Notes: a model not told the origin generated them from the letters alone. Counted from the stretch's first letter, positions 28,220 through 38,624 are shown. The stretch is 64,000 bases of DNA from Hoylesella nanceiensis DSM 19126 = JCM 15639 (GCF_000379965.1 NZ_KB904327.1:558001-622000), one strand, 5' to 3'. Translations and numbers: made by a program.

Positions 28220-29767
28220 TTAGTAAGGGGCAATTATCTGCGAGCGATACACCTTAATACATATTTTTACCACCCAAAAGAGCAAGACAATTAAGATATA
28301 ACACAATCCAACTTGCAACTCATCAATATACACATCTGCAATAAAAGCATAAGGAAGCTTTGCAATCCACCTTAAAACAGCATTAAGTTTATCAATCAAG
28401 TCACAAGCAATAGTCATTAAAACAATAATCTTTCCATACAAAACACTACCTAATAATGCCATAAAAGCCGTATAAACTACTACTATAAACACAGGAACAG
28501 CTATAATATTTGCAAGTAGGAAATAAGTAGGAAAACCACCAAAGTAGTATAAAACCAATGGAGCTACACCAATTTGGGCAGATAAACTCACAGCTATCAT
28601 CTTCATAATAGCATTCAAAAGCCTACCAATAAGCGATGTCGCAGGACTTAAACAAAAAGTGAAAAGAGGATAAAATAAAAAGATGGCCAACACAGAAAGG
28701 AACGACATTTGAAACGACACGTCCCATAATAGCAAAGGATTAGCAAACAACAATACCAAAGCGGCACACGAAAGAGAATTCAAAGAGAATGCTTTCCGAT
28801 TCAAAAGCTGTATAAATGTCAAGATAGAAAACATTACAGCAGCACGTAAAACACTAACAGGTAAGCCCACTATAAAGGCATAAATCCATATAGAAGTAAG
28901 TACAATACAAGCTCTTATCAATGCAGAAAAGAGCGATCTCGTTAATAATAGCAAGAGAGAAAAGATGACACTGAGATGCAATCCCGATAAAGCCAACAGA
29001 TGAGAGGTGCCTGTTTGACTATAAGTTACTCGCAAAGATTTGCTTAAACTTGTCTTTTCGCCTAATATAACAGCTTTCAATATCGCCTTCGACTCATTAC
29101 TTCCGCTCACCTTTTCCATTTGTTTCAGCAATCCATAGCGCACCTTCAAAGCCTTTATCTTTATTTGCTCAAACACAGAAAGGAATTCTACTCCTTTACC
29201 ACAATATTGCCAATTAGAGGGAAGAATAAAAGTTTTACCTACTATCCTAGCACACTTCAAACGCTTAAAATAGCTTTCTAACCTGCTATCTGTAGATGTT
29301 TCAAAGTTCGTTAATTCTGAATTTATCCCTAACCAACTGCCCATTGTCACTTGTTTAAGTTCCTTTTCACTTTCAGAAATAAAGAAACTTGCCTGAACTT
29401 TCATTCCCTCCCATTCGCCATCCATAATCATTAACGGAGCCATAACAACTTTTCCATATCGCTCGGGCATATCCAAAACCACAGCATTATAACATGCTGA
29501 GCTAGAATTAATAGATCTTTCATCTTCTAACTGCATACTATGTAGACGCCAACCACCTACAGAAAAGGCGCAAAGGAACAACAATAAACTCGCCATTATT
29601 TCTCGACTGCGAAAGAAAAAGAAAGCAACAATCGTCGAAATAATCATTGTCTGCCAAAAGAAAGGTGGCAACTCTGCCCCCAAATAATAAGTCGTTAAGA
29701 TGCCTAAGATAAACACTACGACAATACGCAACATGGGGTTGCATAGTAAGAATTGTTTAGTAGTCAT
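28220..29767 (-). CDS. comEC: ComEC/Rec2-family DNA uptake channel
   Basis: A 515-residue membrane protein. N-terminal membrane segments and a DUF4131-like region (residues ~1-180), then the Competence domain with GTSHLLALSGLHLSVIFSLLLLL at about 250 and many hydrophobic segments to the C-terminus. ComEC carries single-stranded DNA across the inner membrane in natural transformation. The metallo-beta-lactamase-like C-terminal domain of longer ComEC proteins is absent: the protein ends right after the last membrane helix, about 120 bp before the proposed edge of the foreign element. The ending looks natural (basic tail), so I do not call it truncated. Confidence 0.88.
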   Translation of the reverse strand: MTTKQFLLCNPMLRIVVVFILGILTTYYLGAELPPFFWQTMIISTIVAFFFFRSREIMASLLLFLCAFSVGGWRLHSMQLEDERSINSSSACYNAVVLDMPERYGKVVMAPLMIMDGEWEGMKVQASFFISESEKELKQVTMGSWLGINSELTNFETSTDSRLESYFKRLKCARIVGKTFILPSNWQYCGKGVEFLSVFEQIKIKALKVRYGLLKQMEKVSGSNESKAILKAVILGEKTSLSKSLRVTYSQTGTSHLLALSGLHLSVIFSLLLLLTRSLFSALIRACIVLTSIWIYAFIVGLPVSVLRAAVMFSILTFIQLLNRKAFSLNSLSCAALVLLFANPLLLWDVSFQMSFLSVLAIFLFYPLFTFCLSPATSLIGRLLNAIMKMIAVSLSAQIGVAPLVLYYFGGFPTYFLLANIIAVPVFIVVVYTAFMALLGSVLYGKIIVLMTIACDLIDKLNAVLRWIAKLPYAFIADVYIDELQVGLCYILIVLLFWVVKICIKVYRSQIIAPY

Positions 29768-29804
29768 TGGATAATAGTTCTTTGATAATTAAGGTGTGAT
29801 CGGA

Positions 29805-30512
29805 TTAGGGTTCGTAATCGGCAATAACATCATTCATAAAGTCCATCATTGGTTTTCCTATCTTAAAGATTCTCACCACTTCTTCAATCCATTTATCACC
29901 CTCAAAGAAATCATCTGGCAAGCGAACCCATGCACAATAGTCTTTCATTCTTAAGTAATTCATGTATTCATAATCACGTGGAAAGTCTTTAGGACAACTC
30001 TTTAAGCACTCAAGACCAAATCCTTTAGAATGTTCATCGCCCCATTTTGAAGTATTAGGAGTGCCGTATGTTTCAACAAACTCTTTGTTTTCCACTCTCG
30101 TTCTCCACTCATCTATATTGCCCATTATCTCATTTCGACATGCTGTTAAAATGTTGGTTGGCAAGAAATAAGCACCTATGGCAACAAGAGTTTGCCCTTT
30201 TTCTATATGAATATAATAGCCTCCGCAAAGCGACTTGCGTCCATTCATACAGATATAAGCACCAAGATGGTTTTTATAAGGAGACTTATCAGGCGAGAAA
30301 CGAGTATCTCTATTAAAACGATAGGTGCAATCTTTTACTGTTAAATGGGCTATAGTTGGATCGAATTGGGCTATTGCTGTAATGAGCTTTGTTATTCCCT
30401 CTTCGAAAGAAGCTCTACAAGCCGTATATTCTTCTTTATGTTCTAAAAACCATTCTCTATTATTATTGGCGGTGATATCTGCCAAAAACTTATTTATTCG
30501 CTTTGCTTGCAT
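29805..30512 (-). CDS. DUF2461 (TIGR02453) family protein
   Basis: A 235-residue cytoplasmic protein with family hallmarks: NNREWFLEHKEEY near the N-terminus, YRFNRDTRFSPDKSPYKNHLGAY (about residues 64-86), GYYIHIEKG, and a C-terminal segment DDFFEGDKWIEEVVRIFK. The family is widespread, with no established function. It is followed by comEC 37 nt downstream on the same strand. Confidence 0.85.
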   Translation of the reverse strand: MQAKRINKFLADITANNNREWFLEHKEEYTACRASFEEGITKLITAIAQFDPTIAHLTVKDCTYRFNRDTRFSPDKSPYKNHLGAYICMNGRKSLCGGYYIHIEKGQTLVAIGAYFLPTNILTACRNEIMGNIDEWRTRVENKEFVETYGTPNTSKWGDEHSKGFGLECLKSCPKDFPRDYEYMNYLRMKDYCAWVRLPDDFFEGDKWIEEVVRIFKIGKPMMDFMNDVIADYEP

Positions 30513-30572
30513 AATCTATCTTACAATTATATTAATAACGATATAATGATATTTTATTAGATGCGATAAGAG

Positions 30573-31223
30573 TTATTCCAACTTTGAACCTTCGAGTAGT
30601 TTAGGACAAATCTTATCGAAAACACACTTCGCACATTGTGGAGTTCTACTTAAACAAACATATCTTCCATGCAATATAAGCCAATGATGAGCATTGGGAA
30701 CATCTTCTGCTGGAATGTATTTATAGAGTGTTTCTTCCACTTTCAATGGCGTATTGGCAGTCTTTGGTACAAGTCCCATGCGATGACTAACACGATAAAC
30801 GTGCGTATCTACAGCCATTGTTGCCTTTCCAAACCACACTGCTTGCACCACATTTGCGGTCTTTCGCCCCACACCAGGAAGCTTCATAAGGTCTTCTCTC
30901 TTCTCTGGAACTTCTCCATTGAATTGCTCTACCAACATTTTAGCCATCTCAATAAGATGCTTTGCCTTTGCATTGGGATAGCTTACACTACGTATATACT
31001 CAAAAACCTCATATACTTCTGCTTGCGACATCGCCAAAGGTGTGGGATAGGCAGCAAACAATTCGGGGGTTACTTGGTTAATTCTTTTATCAGTACACTG
31101 CGCACTTAACAACGTTGCAACAATCAATTCGAAAGCTGTTGTGAATTGTAATTCAGTGGTTGTGATGGGCATTTCTTTTCTAAAATATGCCAAAATATAC
31201 TCATAACGTTCTTTACGTGTCAT
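30573..31223 (-). CDS. nth: Endonuclease III
   Basis: A 216-residue bifunctional DNA glycosylase/AP lyase of base excision repair, removing oxidised pyrimidines. Seen: helix-hairpin-helix LPGVGRKTANVV with the catalytic Lys, the catalytic Asp in VDTHVYR, and the C-terminal iron-sulfur ligands C-x6-C-x2-C-x5-C (CLSRTPQCAKCVFDKIC). ATG 31223 (MTRKERYEYIL) is chosen because the -7 box TATATTTG (31228-31235) lies directly in front; an in-frame start 15 nt upstream would lie inside it. Confidence 0.95.
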   Translation of the reverse strand: MTRKERYEYILAYFRKEMPITTTELQFTTAFELIVATLLSAQCTDKRINQVTPELFAAYPTPLAMSQAEVYEVFEYIRSVSYPNAKAKHLIEMAKMLVEQFNGEVPEKREDLMKLPGVGRKTANVVQAVWFGKATMAVDTHVYRVSHRMGLVPKTANTPLKVEETLYKYIPAEDVPNAHHWLILHGRYVCLSRTPQCAKCVFDKICPKLLEGSKLE

Positions 31224-31227
31224 ATTG

Positions 31228-31235
31228 CAAATATA
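31228..31235 (-). promoter_or_regulatory. -7 promoter box for nth
   Basis: TATATTTG on the - strand ends 4 nt before the nth ATG, which implies a very short or absent leader. Confidence 0.4.
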
Positions 31236-31367
31236 CAAAAAACAAAGAAAAGAGCCCTTTTATATCTTGCTTTTTAGTAATTTTGCAAACGATTATTGAT
31301 AAATTACTGACAATAATAAAGGAATTGAGAGGTAATTCCATTCTTTTTAATACACTTCAGGATAAAT

Positions 31368-32150
31368 ATGATAAAAGCATTATTCTTTGATATCGACGGA
31401 ACTTTGGTGAGTTTCAACACTCACAAGATAGCCCAATCAACTATAGATGGTTTAAATATTGCCAAAGAAAGAGGCATTAAGATATTCATTTCGACAGGAC
31501 GTCCTTTGTCTTTCATCAACAATTTAGGCGATATAGAACATCTTATTGATGGTTATATCACCACCAATGGATCGTACAACTTTATGGGAAAGTCTGTTAT
31601 ATCAATGCATTCCATTCCCAAAGAAGGGGTATTGACTCTTGTCGACTATCTAAATAAGCACGAATATCCCGCTATCTTGGTGGGAACTGATAACACTGCA
31701 GTTATCAATCACAAGCCCATTGTTGATCGGATAGTCATCGATACTCTCAATATTACGAATATCGACTTCTCAATAACCGCCAAAACGATTCTTCAACAAG
31801 ACATTCTTCAAATCACACCATTCATCACTCAGGAACAACAAGACATCATTATGCCTCAAATTCCTCATTGTACAAGTGAGAGATGGCATCCTGAATTCAT
31901 TGATACTGTAAACAAACAAGCCTCTAAAGGTAAAGCTTTATCGGATATTGTTGCATACAACGACTTGCTAATTAGCGAGACTATGGCTTTCGGAGACGGC
32001 GGAAATGACATTTCAATGCTGTTAAAAGCGGGTGTTGGAGTGGCTATGGGAAATGCTAATGACAATGTAAAAGCAATGGCAAATTATGTTACTTCATCGG
32101 CAGATGACGACGGTATATACAAAGCACTCAAGCATTTTGAAGTAATATAA
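31368..32150 (+). CDS. Cof-type HAD phosphatase
   Basis: A 260-residue HAD-IIB hydrolase. Motif I FFDIDGTLV with nucleophile Asp (residue 8), motif II ISTGRP (Thr ~43), motif III Lys in ASKGKAL, motif IV FGDGGNDISML. Members dephosphorylate sugar phosphates, pyridoxal phosphate or flavin precursors; the substrate cannot be told from sequence. It stands alone, divergent from nth and ending in a strong bidirectional terminator. Confidence 0.9.
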   Translation: MIKALFFDIDGTLVSFNTHKIAQSTIDGLNIAKERGIKIFISTGRPLSFINNLGDIEHLIDGYITTNGSYNFMGKSVISMHSIPKEGVLTLVDYLNKHEYPAILVGTDNTAVINHKPIVDRIVIDTLNITNIDFSITAKTILQQDILQITPFITQEQQDIIMPQIPHCTSERWHPEFIDTVNKQASKGKALSDIVAYNDLLISETMAFGDGGNDISMLLKAGVGVAMGNANDNVKAMANYVTSSADDDGIYKALKHFEVI

Positions 32151-32168
32151 CAAATTGATAAGATACAA

Positions 32169-32214
32169 AAAATGATTCTTTAAAGGCTCAACTGGCATTT
32201 TAAAGAATCATTTT
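32169..32214. terminator. Bidirectional rho-independent terminator
   Basis: A 16-bp stem AAAATGATTCTTTAAA (32169-32184) pairs with its complement at 32199-32214. It has A-rich and T-rich flanks and lies between the convergent HAD phosphatase and MurF-Alr genes. Confidence 0.85.
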
Positions 32215-32231
32215 CTTTTAACAACTTACTG

Positions 32232-34709
32232 CTAATCTTGGAAATATACCCTCTTAACTCGTTCGCTTATAGAGGTTAAAACCTCATAAGGAATGGTACC
32301 TAAGGTGTCTGATAGCACTGTAACGGGCAACTTATCACCAAATATTTCCACACTATCTCCTTCTTTACAAGGTATATCTGTGACATCAATCATAGCGACA
32401 TCCATACATATATTGCCTAAATATGGAGCCTTATGTCCATTTACTAAGCAGTAACAATTTCTGTTTCCAAGACGTCTATCCAATCCATCTGCATAACCAA
32501 TCGGTATTGCTGCCACTATAGTTTCACGCTCAACAGTACCCTTTCTGCTATATCCTACAGTTTCATTGCGACCTATTTTGTGCATTTGCAATATGGTAGT
32601 ACGCAACGAACATACATTATTTATAATTTGATTGTCACGACTATTGATGCCATATAGGCCTAAACCAAGTCTACACATATCGAGTTGTCGATCTGGAAAG
32701 TGAAGTATTCCTGCACTATTGTCAATATGTCGCAAGATATGATGTGTAAAAGCTGCTTGCAATTGCTTGCTCGCTTTATCGAAAAGAGTGAACTGCTGTG
32801 CTGAGAAGTCATCGAAATTATCACTATCTGAACCTACAAAATGTGAGAAAACACTACGTGGAATAATGGTATTTTGGTGCTTCTTTAAGATCGAGATCAA
32901 TCGTTCTATATCGTGAATAGGATCGAATCCCAATCTATGCATACCCGTATCGAGCTTAATATGTATTGGACATTGAGTGATTCCTTCCTTCTCTGCTTCT
33001 TCAATTAAAGCCTCTAAAAGACGGAATGAATATACTTCTGGCTCGAGTTCATAATCGAATATCGTTTTAAAAGACGACATCTCAGGATTCATAATCATGA
33101 CATTTGCAGTCACACCGTGCTTTCTTAGCGCCACACCTTCATCGGCGACAGCCACCGCAAGATAGTCAACTCGATGGTCTTGGAGGGTCTTTGCCACTTC
33201 AACAGCACCCGAACCATATCCATTAGCCTTAATCATACATACCAATTTCGTATCTTGTTTCAAATAAGAACGATAGAAATTGAGATTCTGAACCAAAGCA
33301 CTTAGATTCACTTCTAATGTTGTTTCGTGTACTTTCTTCACCAAAAGCTCGGTTATTTTATCAAAACCAAAGCGACGTGCACCTTTTAATAAGATGATAT
33401 TATCACGCAAATTCGAAAACAATTCGCTATCAATAAAATCTTGAACTGTTATAAAGAATGAGCTATTTGGTAATTGGAAACAATCTTGATGAGCACATAT
33501 TTCAGGTCCAATGCCTATAAATTGGTCTACACCTCGTTGTTTCATCAACGCAGAAACCTCGCTATAAAGCAGAGAAAGAGGCTTGCCTGTTTGATAAATG
33601 TCGCTTAATATCAATACTCTTTGACGCTCTTTAGCATCTGGTCGACGGCTCATAAAGTCTAAAGCAATATCGAGTGAGTTGATATCTGAATTGTAAGAAT
33701 CGTTGATAAGCGTACAATCATGTCTGCCTTCTTTCACCTCTAATCGCATAGCAACAGGCTCCAAAGAAGTCATTCGCTCTTCTATTGCATTCTTATCTAT
33801 ACCTAAATATAAGCCAACAGCTAAACACTCAATAGAATCTTCGATAGAAGCTTCATCAATAAAAGGTATCTTATAACTACCTTCTACACCTTTATACGAA
33901 TAAGATATAACGCTATCTGTATTATTTTTCAACACATTAGAAACATAAAGGGTTGCCTTTTCATTCTGTCTTGATAACGAAAAGCGTTGTCCTTTAAATG
34001 AAAATTGCTCTACACAACGTTTCACTAAGCTATCATCTTCATTATAAATAAGAAGCTTTGAATCTGTAAATAGCTTTAATTTCTCATTACATTTCTCTTC
34101 TAAAGAAGTGAAATTCTCTTGGTGTGCATCGCCAATGGTTGTTAATATGCCTATTGTTGGCTGAATAATGTCACGCAATGAGTCCATTTCTCCAGGCTCA
34201 CTTATTCCCGCTTCGAATACTCCCAGCTGCGTATTGTTGGTTAATAACCATACAGAAAGAGGCACTCCTGTTTGAGAATTGTAGCTTCTTGGACTACGAG
34301 TAACAACCAATGAGGGTGAAAGGAGTTGATAAATCCACTCTTTCACCATTGTTTTTCCGTTACTACCAGTTATTCCTATCACTGGAATAGCAAACTCATC
34401 ACGATGTCTTTCGGCTAATCTTTGAAGGGCATCAAGGGTATTTGACACCTTAAGAAAATTGGAATTAGGGTATAATACCTCGTAATTATCAGGAACTTCA
34501 TTCACAACAAAGTTGCGAACGCCACGCTTATACAAGTCGGATAAATATCTACTTCCGTCATTACTCATTGTTTTTATAGCAAAAAACAATGTTTCTTCTG
34601 CAAAACATAACGACCTACTGTCTGTTAATAAGAATACAATAGAAGCGTTAGTTCTACCATATCGGCGTGCTCCTATCAATGCTGTTATTCTCTCAATTGT
34701 ATAAGTCAT
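32232..34709 (-). CDS. Bifunctional MurF-alanine racemase
   Basis: An 825-residue fusion typical of Bacteroidota. Residues 1-450: MurF-like ligase (GITGSNGKTMVKEW ATP loop, NDSYNSDINSLDIAL, RRVLIL-type C-terminal domain) that adds D-Ala-D-Ala to the UDP-MurNAc-tripeptide. Residues 455-825: alanine racemase with the pyridoxal-phosphate Lys in CMIKANGYGSGAVEVA, HIKLDTGMHRLGF, and the catalytic Tyr in VGYSRKGT. One protein thus makes D-Ala and uses the dipeptide in peptidoglycan synthesis in the cytoplasm. The first codons are ATGATG; the second is used here. It ends against a bidirectional terminator. Confidence 0.95.
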   Translation of the reverse strand: MTYTIERITALIGARRYGRTNASIVFLLTDSRSLCFAEETLFFAIKTMSNDGSRYLSDLYKRGVRNFVVNEVPDNYEVLYPNSNFLKVSNTLDALQRLAERHRDEFAIPVIGITGSNGKTMVKEWIYQLLSPSLVVTRSPRSYNSQTGVPLSVWLLTNNTQLGVFEAGISEPGEMDSLRDIIQPTIGILTTIGDAHQENFTSLEEKCNEKLKLFTDSKLLIYNEDDSLVKRCVEQFSFKGQRFSLSRQNEKATLYVSNVLKNNTDSVISYSYKGVEGSYKIPFIDEASIEDSIECLAVGLYLGIDKNAIEERMTSLEPVAMRLEVKEGRHDCTLINDSYNSDINSLDIALDFMSRRPDAKERQRVLILSDIYQTGKPLSLLYSEVSALMKQRGVDQFIGIGPEICAHQDCFQLPNSSFFITVQDFIDSELFSNLRDNIILLKGARRFGFDKITELLVKKVHETTLEVNLSALVQNLNFYRSYLKQDTKLVCMIKANGYGSGAVEVAKTLQDHRVDYLAVAVADEGVALRKHGVTANVMIMNPEMSSFKTIFDYELEPEVYSFRLLEALIEEAEKEGITQCPIHIKLDTGMHRLGFDPIHDIERLISILKKHQNTIIPRSVFSHFVGSDSDNFDDFSAQQFTLFDKASKQLQAAFTHHILRHIDNSAGILHFPDRQLDMCRLGLGLYGINSRDNQIINNVCSLRTTILQMHKIGRNETVGYSRKGTVERETIVAAIPIGYADGLDRRLGNRNCYCLVNGHKAPYLGNICMDVAMIDVTDIPCKEGDSVEIFGDKLPVTVLSDTLGTIPYEVLTSISERVKRVYFQD

Positions 34710-35018
34710 CACCCTATTTCCTTATCTTTTCTTTTATTTCTTCTTTGTATTTGTCTGCCATTTCAATGAAATCGAATTACAAAAGCCTTCTCTTTTCATT
34801 CTTATAACCGACATACATTACTTTAATAGTTGCACAAAAGTACAATAAAATTTGAAATGCTACATCAATATTACACAAAAAACAGAATAAAAGTTCAACT
34901 CTATTGCATCACACTTGTTTATCTTCTCGAAATAAACACATTGCTTATTGTCATAAAACAAGAATACATTTAGTTCATCTTTTTTCATTAACTTTGCAAC
35001 AATAATATAAAAAGAAAA
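34710..35018. other. Divergent promoter region between murF-alr and tex
   Basis: AT-rich 310-bp gap. It contains the -7 box TAACTTTG at 34989-34996 for tex (23 nt before its ATG). No gene or RNA is recognised otherwise. Confidence 0.5.
34989..34996 (+). promoter_or_regulatory. -7 promoter box for tex
   Basis: TAACTTTG matches TAnnTTTG, 22 nt upstream of the ATG at 35019. Confidence 0.5.
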
Positions 35019-37160
35019 ATGAATAAGTTTACATCTAAGATAGCGAAAGAACTGAATCTTTCTGCCAAAGTGGTAGAGAATACCTTGGAACTCCTAAACA
35101 ATGGAGCAACAATTCCATTCATTAGTAGATATAGAAAGGAGCAAACCGGAGGCTTAGACGAGGTTAATATTGGCTTAATAAAGGACTTATACGACAAAGA
35201 AGTGGAGCTTTCTAAACGCAAAGAGACCGTTATCAAAACCATAACAGAAGTAGGAAAGATGACAAAAGAATTGCTCCAACAAATTGAAGAATGCCCCACT
35301 GCTGCACAATTAGAAGACCTTTACCTGCCATTTAAGCCTAAACGCCGTACAAAAGCACAGATAGCGAAGGAAAAAGGACTTGAACCTCTTGCGCAATTCA
35401 TCATGATTCAGCGTGAAAACAATATTGAACAAAAAGCAAGAGCATTTCTTTCTCCCGATATTAAAGATGTGAACGAAGCCATAAAAGGTGCTCAAGACAT
35501 TATTGCTGAATTGTTTTCTGAAGACCAAAGAGCACGACAAATGCTCAGAAAGAACATGCAATACGAGGCAGTTGTTGTGGCAAAGCAGAAAAAAGGCATT
35601 GAACTTACAGAGGAAGCACTTAAATATAAGGATTATTTCAACTATTCTGAACGCTTAAAAAGATGTTCTTCTCATCGTCTGTTAGCTATTAATAGAGGCG
35701 AGAAAGAAGGCTTTTTGTCTATTAATATTGAGTTAGACGATGATGCTTTCATTCAAAGAATTGCCCGTTTCTTTATTAAATCGAATGGAAAAGCAGCCCA
35801 ACTTATTCACGAAGCCATTGAAGATGGATACAAACGACTTCTTTTTCCAGCTATAAAGAATGAGGTTTTGGCACTAGCAAAGGAACAAGCAGACGCTGAA
35901 ACCATTAAAGTTTTTGCCGAAAATCTACGCCAACTACTCCTTGCAGCACCATTGGGACAAAAGAGAACTTTAGGTATTGACCCTGGATTTAGAACTGGTT
36001 GTAAGGTAGTTTGTCTGAATTCTGAAGGCAATCTATTACAGCATACGGTTATTTTCCCTAACGCTCCGCATAATAAAACAAAAGAAGCGCAAGACACCAT
36101 CAAACAACTTACGTCTAAATACGATATTGAAGCCATTGCAATTGGTAATGGAACGGCAAGCAGAGAAACGCTTTCTATTGTTAAAGGAATTGACTTTACA
36201 AAGCAACTCGATGTTTTTGTAGTGAGCGAAGATGGTGCTTCTATCTATTCTGCATCAAAAATTGCCCGTGAAGAGTTCCCAAATGAAGATGTAACTGTGC
36301 GTGGAGCAGTTTCTATTGCACGCAGATTGATGGACCCTTTGGCTGAACTTGTGAAGATAGATGCCAAAAACATTGGTGTAGGTCAGTATCAACACGATGT
36401 TGATCAGAATGCTCTTAAAAAGAGTTTAGATGTAGTTGTGGAGAGTTGTGTTAACTCTGTGGGAGTGAATCTCAATACTGCTAGTAGCTCTTTACTCACT
36501 TATGTAAGTGGACTTGGTCCTTCTTTGGCTCAGAACATTATTGATTTTAGAAGTAAAAATGGTGCTTTTAACTCACGTTCTCAATTGAAAAAGGTACCTC
36601 GTTTAGGCGATATTGCTTTTCAACAATGCGCTGGTTTCCTTCGTATTCCTAACGGAAAGCACCCTTTAGACAATACTGCAGTACACCCAGAGAGCTACCA
36701 TATTGTTGAAAAAATGGCAAAAGACGCTCGCTGTAGCATTGAAATGCTTATTCAAGACAAAGCAAAACAAAAGGCAATTGACCTTAACTTGTACGTTACT
36801 AATGAGATAGGACTCCCTACTCTACAAGATATTATGACCGAATTAGATAAGCCAGGGCGTGATCCAAGAATGCAATTAGAATATTTTGAGTTTGATTCTA
36901 GAGTCAAAGAAATAGGTGATTTATCTATAGGAATGGTGCTTCCTGGCATTATAACCAATATAACTAACTTTGGAGTATTTGTTGATATTGGTGTACATAA
37001 CGATGGATTAGTTCATATTTCGCAAATAACCAACAGATATATCAGTAGTCCTACCGATGTAGTTAAACTGCATCAACACGTCCAAGTCAAGGTTATTGAG
37101 GTGGACTTACAACGCAAACGAATTGCACTATCAATGCGTTTGAACGAGAACGAGAAATAA
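35019..37160 (+). CDS. tex: Tex family RNA-binding transcription accessory protein
   Basis: A 713-residue cytoplasmic protein with the full Tex order: N-terminal helical domain (ISRYRKEQTGGLDE near 36-50), YqgF/RuvX-like domain (TLGIDPGFRTGCKVV near 320), helix-hairpin-helix repeats (SGLGPSLAQNIIDFR near 500) and a C-terminal S1 RNA-binding domain (GMVLPGIITNITNFGVFVDIGVHNDGLVHISQI, split over residues 640-675). Tex binds RNA and influences transcription and gene expression broadly. The flavoprotein gene follows 36 nt downstream, so cotranscription is likely. Confidence 0.95.
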   Translation: MNKFTSKIAKELNLSAKVVENTLELLNNGATIPFISRYRKEQTGGLDEVNIGLIKDLYDKEVELSKRKETVIKTITEVGKMTKELLQQIEECPTAAQLEDLYLPFKPKRRTKAQIAKEKGLEPLAQFIMIQRENNIEQKARAFLSPDIKDVNEAIKGAQDIIAELFSEDQRARQMLRKNMQYEAVVVAKQKKGIELTEEALKYKDYFNYSERLKRCSSHRLLAINRGEKEGFLSINIELDDDAFIQRIARFFIKSNGKAAQLIHEAIEDGYKRLLFPAIKNEVLALAKEQADAETIKVFAENLRQLLLAAPLGQKRTLGIDPGFRTGCKVVCLNSEGNLLQHTVIFPNAPHNKTKEAQDTIKQLTSKYDIEAIAIGNGTASRETLSIVKGIDFTKQLDVFVVSEDGASIYSASKIAREEFPNEDVTVRGAVSIARRLMDPLAELVKIDAKNIGVGQYQHDVDQNALKKSLDVVVESCVNSVGVNLNTASSSLLTYVSGLGPSLAQNIIDFRSKNGAFNSRSQLKKVPRLGDIAFQQCAGFLRIPNGKHPLDNTAVHPESYHIVEKMAKDARCSIEMLIQDKAKQKAIDLNLYVTNEIGLPTLQDIMTELDKPGRDPRMQLEYFEFDSRVKEIGDLSIGMVLPGIITNITNFGVFVDIGVHNDGLVHISQITNRYISSPTDVVKLHQHVQVKVIEVDLQRKRIALSMRLNENEK

Positions 37161-37196
37161 ATTAGCACAAACTATATTTTGATAAAGAGGAAAGAG

Positions 37197-38420
37197 ATGA
37201 AGAATATTGCTATTATTGGTGGTGGAGCTGCTGGTTTCTTTGCTGCTATTACAGCAAAGAAACAAAATAAAAACAATGAAGTTTTTATCTTCGAACGTAG
37301 TAAAAAGGTTCTTGCTAAGGTGGCAATAACAGGCGGTGGACGATGTAATGTAACCAATTCGTTCAACGAAATATCATCCCTTACAACAGCTTATCCACGT
37401 GGTCACAAGCTATTAAAACGTTTGTTTAACATATTCGACTATACTTCTTGCTATCAATGGTTTGAAAAACATGGAGTAAAACTTATAACACAAGAAGATA
37501 ATTGTGTTTTTCCTCAATCTCAAGATGCCCAAAGTATCGTTCAATGTTTGGTGAATGAAGCTCACAAATTGGGTGTCAAAGTAATTACAGATCATTGGTT
37601 AGAAAACATCGAAGCACAAGAAAACGGAACTATATGCTTGCACTTCAAAGACAAAGGGAAAAGATGTTTCGATGCTGTTGCTATAACAACAGGCGGTTCT
37701 CCACGCATAGAAGCATTGCAATACCTTGCAAAATGTGGCCATAAGATAGAACAACCTGTCCCCTCTCTCTTCACCTTTAACATCAACAACAATAGTTTAA
37801 AGTCGCTAATGGGAACGGTTATACCCAACGCCAGTCTACATATTCCAGGCTCAAAGATCAATAGTAGTGGTGCACTTCTCATCACTCACTGGGGTATTAG
37901 CGGTCCTGCCACCCTTAAACTATCTTCGTATGCTGCCCGAATTGCTAAAGAACAGAATTATAAAATATCTATTGCAATTAACTGGGCAAATGGCTTTAGT
38001 ATTGCAGAAGTTGAGAAATTATTAAAAGACACCATACAGAACAATCCGCAAAAGCAGATTTCATCTATCCGTTTTCTAGATATAACCAATCGTGTTTGGA
38101 CCTTCCTTTTATCACGTGCAGACATAGATTGCCAAAAGAAATGCAATGAGTTGAGTAAGAAGATGATTAACAAACTCATTGAAACGCTTACAAATGACAT
38201 TTATACCACCAACGGGAAAGGAGCCTTTAAGGAAGAATTTGTGACCTGTGGAGGCGTTTCTTTGAAAAGTATTAATAGCAATACGTTAGAGAGTAAGCAT
38301 ATTCCTAACTTATATTTCGCAGGTGAAGTGCTCGACATTGATGCTATTACGGGTGGCTTTAACTTGCAAGCTGCATGGACAACAGGCTACGTTGTGGGCT
38401 TAAACATTGGCAAAGAATAA
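37197..38420 (+). CDS. HI0933-family FAD-dependent oxidoreductase
   Basis: A 407-residue flavoprotein: dinucleotide-binding motif IIGGGAAGFFAAI at residues 5-17, the family motif VAITGGGRCNVTNS at about 47-60, GGSPRIEALQYLAKCGH, and the C-terminal TCGGVSLKSIN and GEVLDIDAITGGFNLQAAW. Members of this group (BaiN/RdsA, YhiN) are FAD-dependent reductases of uncertain substrate. ATG 37197 is chosen, preceded by GAGGAAAGAG; a TTG 18 nt upstream would add six residues before the nucleotide-binding fold. Confidence 0.9.
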   Translation: MKNIAIIGGGAAGFFAAITAKKQNKNNEVFIFERSKKVLAKVAITGGGRCNVTNSFNEISSLTTAYPRGHKLLKRLFNIFDYTSCYQWFEKHGVKLITQEDNCVFPQSQDAQSIVQCLVNEAHKLGVKVITDHWLENIEAQENGTICLHFKDKGKRCFDAVAITTGGSPRIEALQYLAKCGHKIEQPVPSLFTFNINNNSLKSLMGTVIPNASLHIPGSKINSSGALLITHWGISGPATLKLSSYAARIAKEQNYKISIAINWANGFSIAEVEKLLKDTIQNNPQKQISSIRFLDITNRVWTFLLSRADIDCQKKCNELSKKMINKLIETLTNDIYTTNGKGAFKEEFVTCGGVSLKSINSNTLESKHIPNLYFAGEVLDIDAITGGFNLQAAWTTGYVVGLNIGKE

Positions 38421-38510
38421 CCCTGCTTTAGGCTTATTTCCCCTACAACACATACAACATATAACTCTTTTACAATCAATACTATATACGACCTCAATAA
38501 AAGTAATTAA

Positions 38511-38592
38511 TAAAAGCATAGTTTTTACCAATCAAAAGCTATGATATTACATCGTAAAAGCATTGCTATTATCGTGTAAAAGCAATGTAATT
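38511..38592 (+). repeat. 22-bp degenerate tandem repeat array (copy D)
   Basis: Three to four units, among the clearest in the window: AAAAGCATAG, ATTACATCGTAAAAGCATTG, TTATCGTGTAAAAGCAATG. Period 21-22 bp. It lies between convergent genes. Confidence 0.7.
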
Positions 38593-38624
38593 GGAATATA
38601 AGAATAAAAGAATTGTTTTATTGA

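Noticed and set aside
28220-29767. ComEC truncated by the element insertion
   Set aside because: The proposed element edge lies about 120 bp beyond the stop, a chromosomal repeat lies between them, and the protein ends naturally after the last membrane helix.
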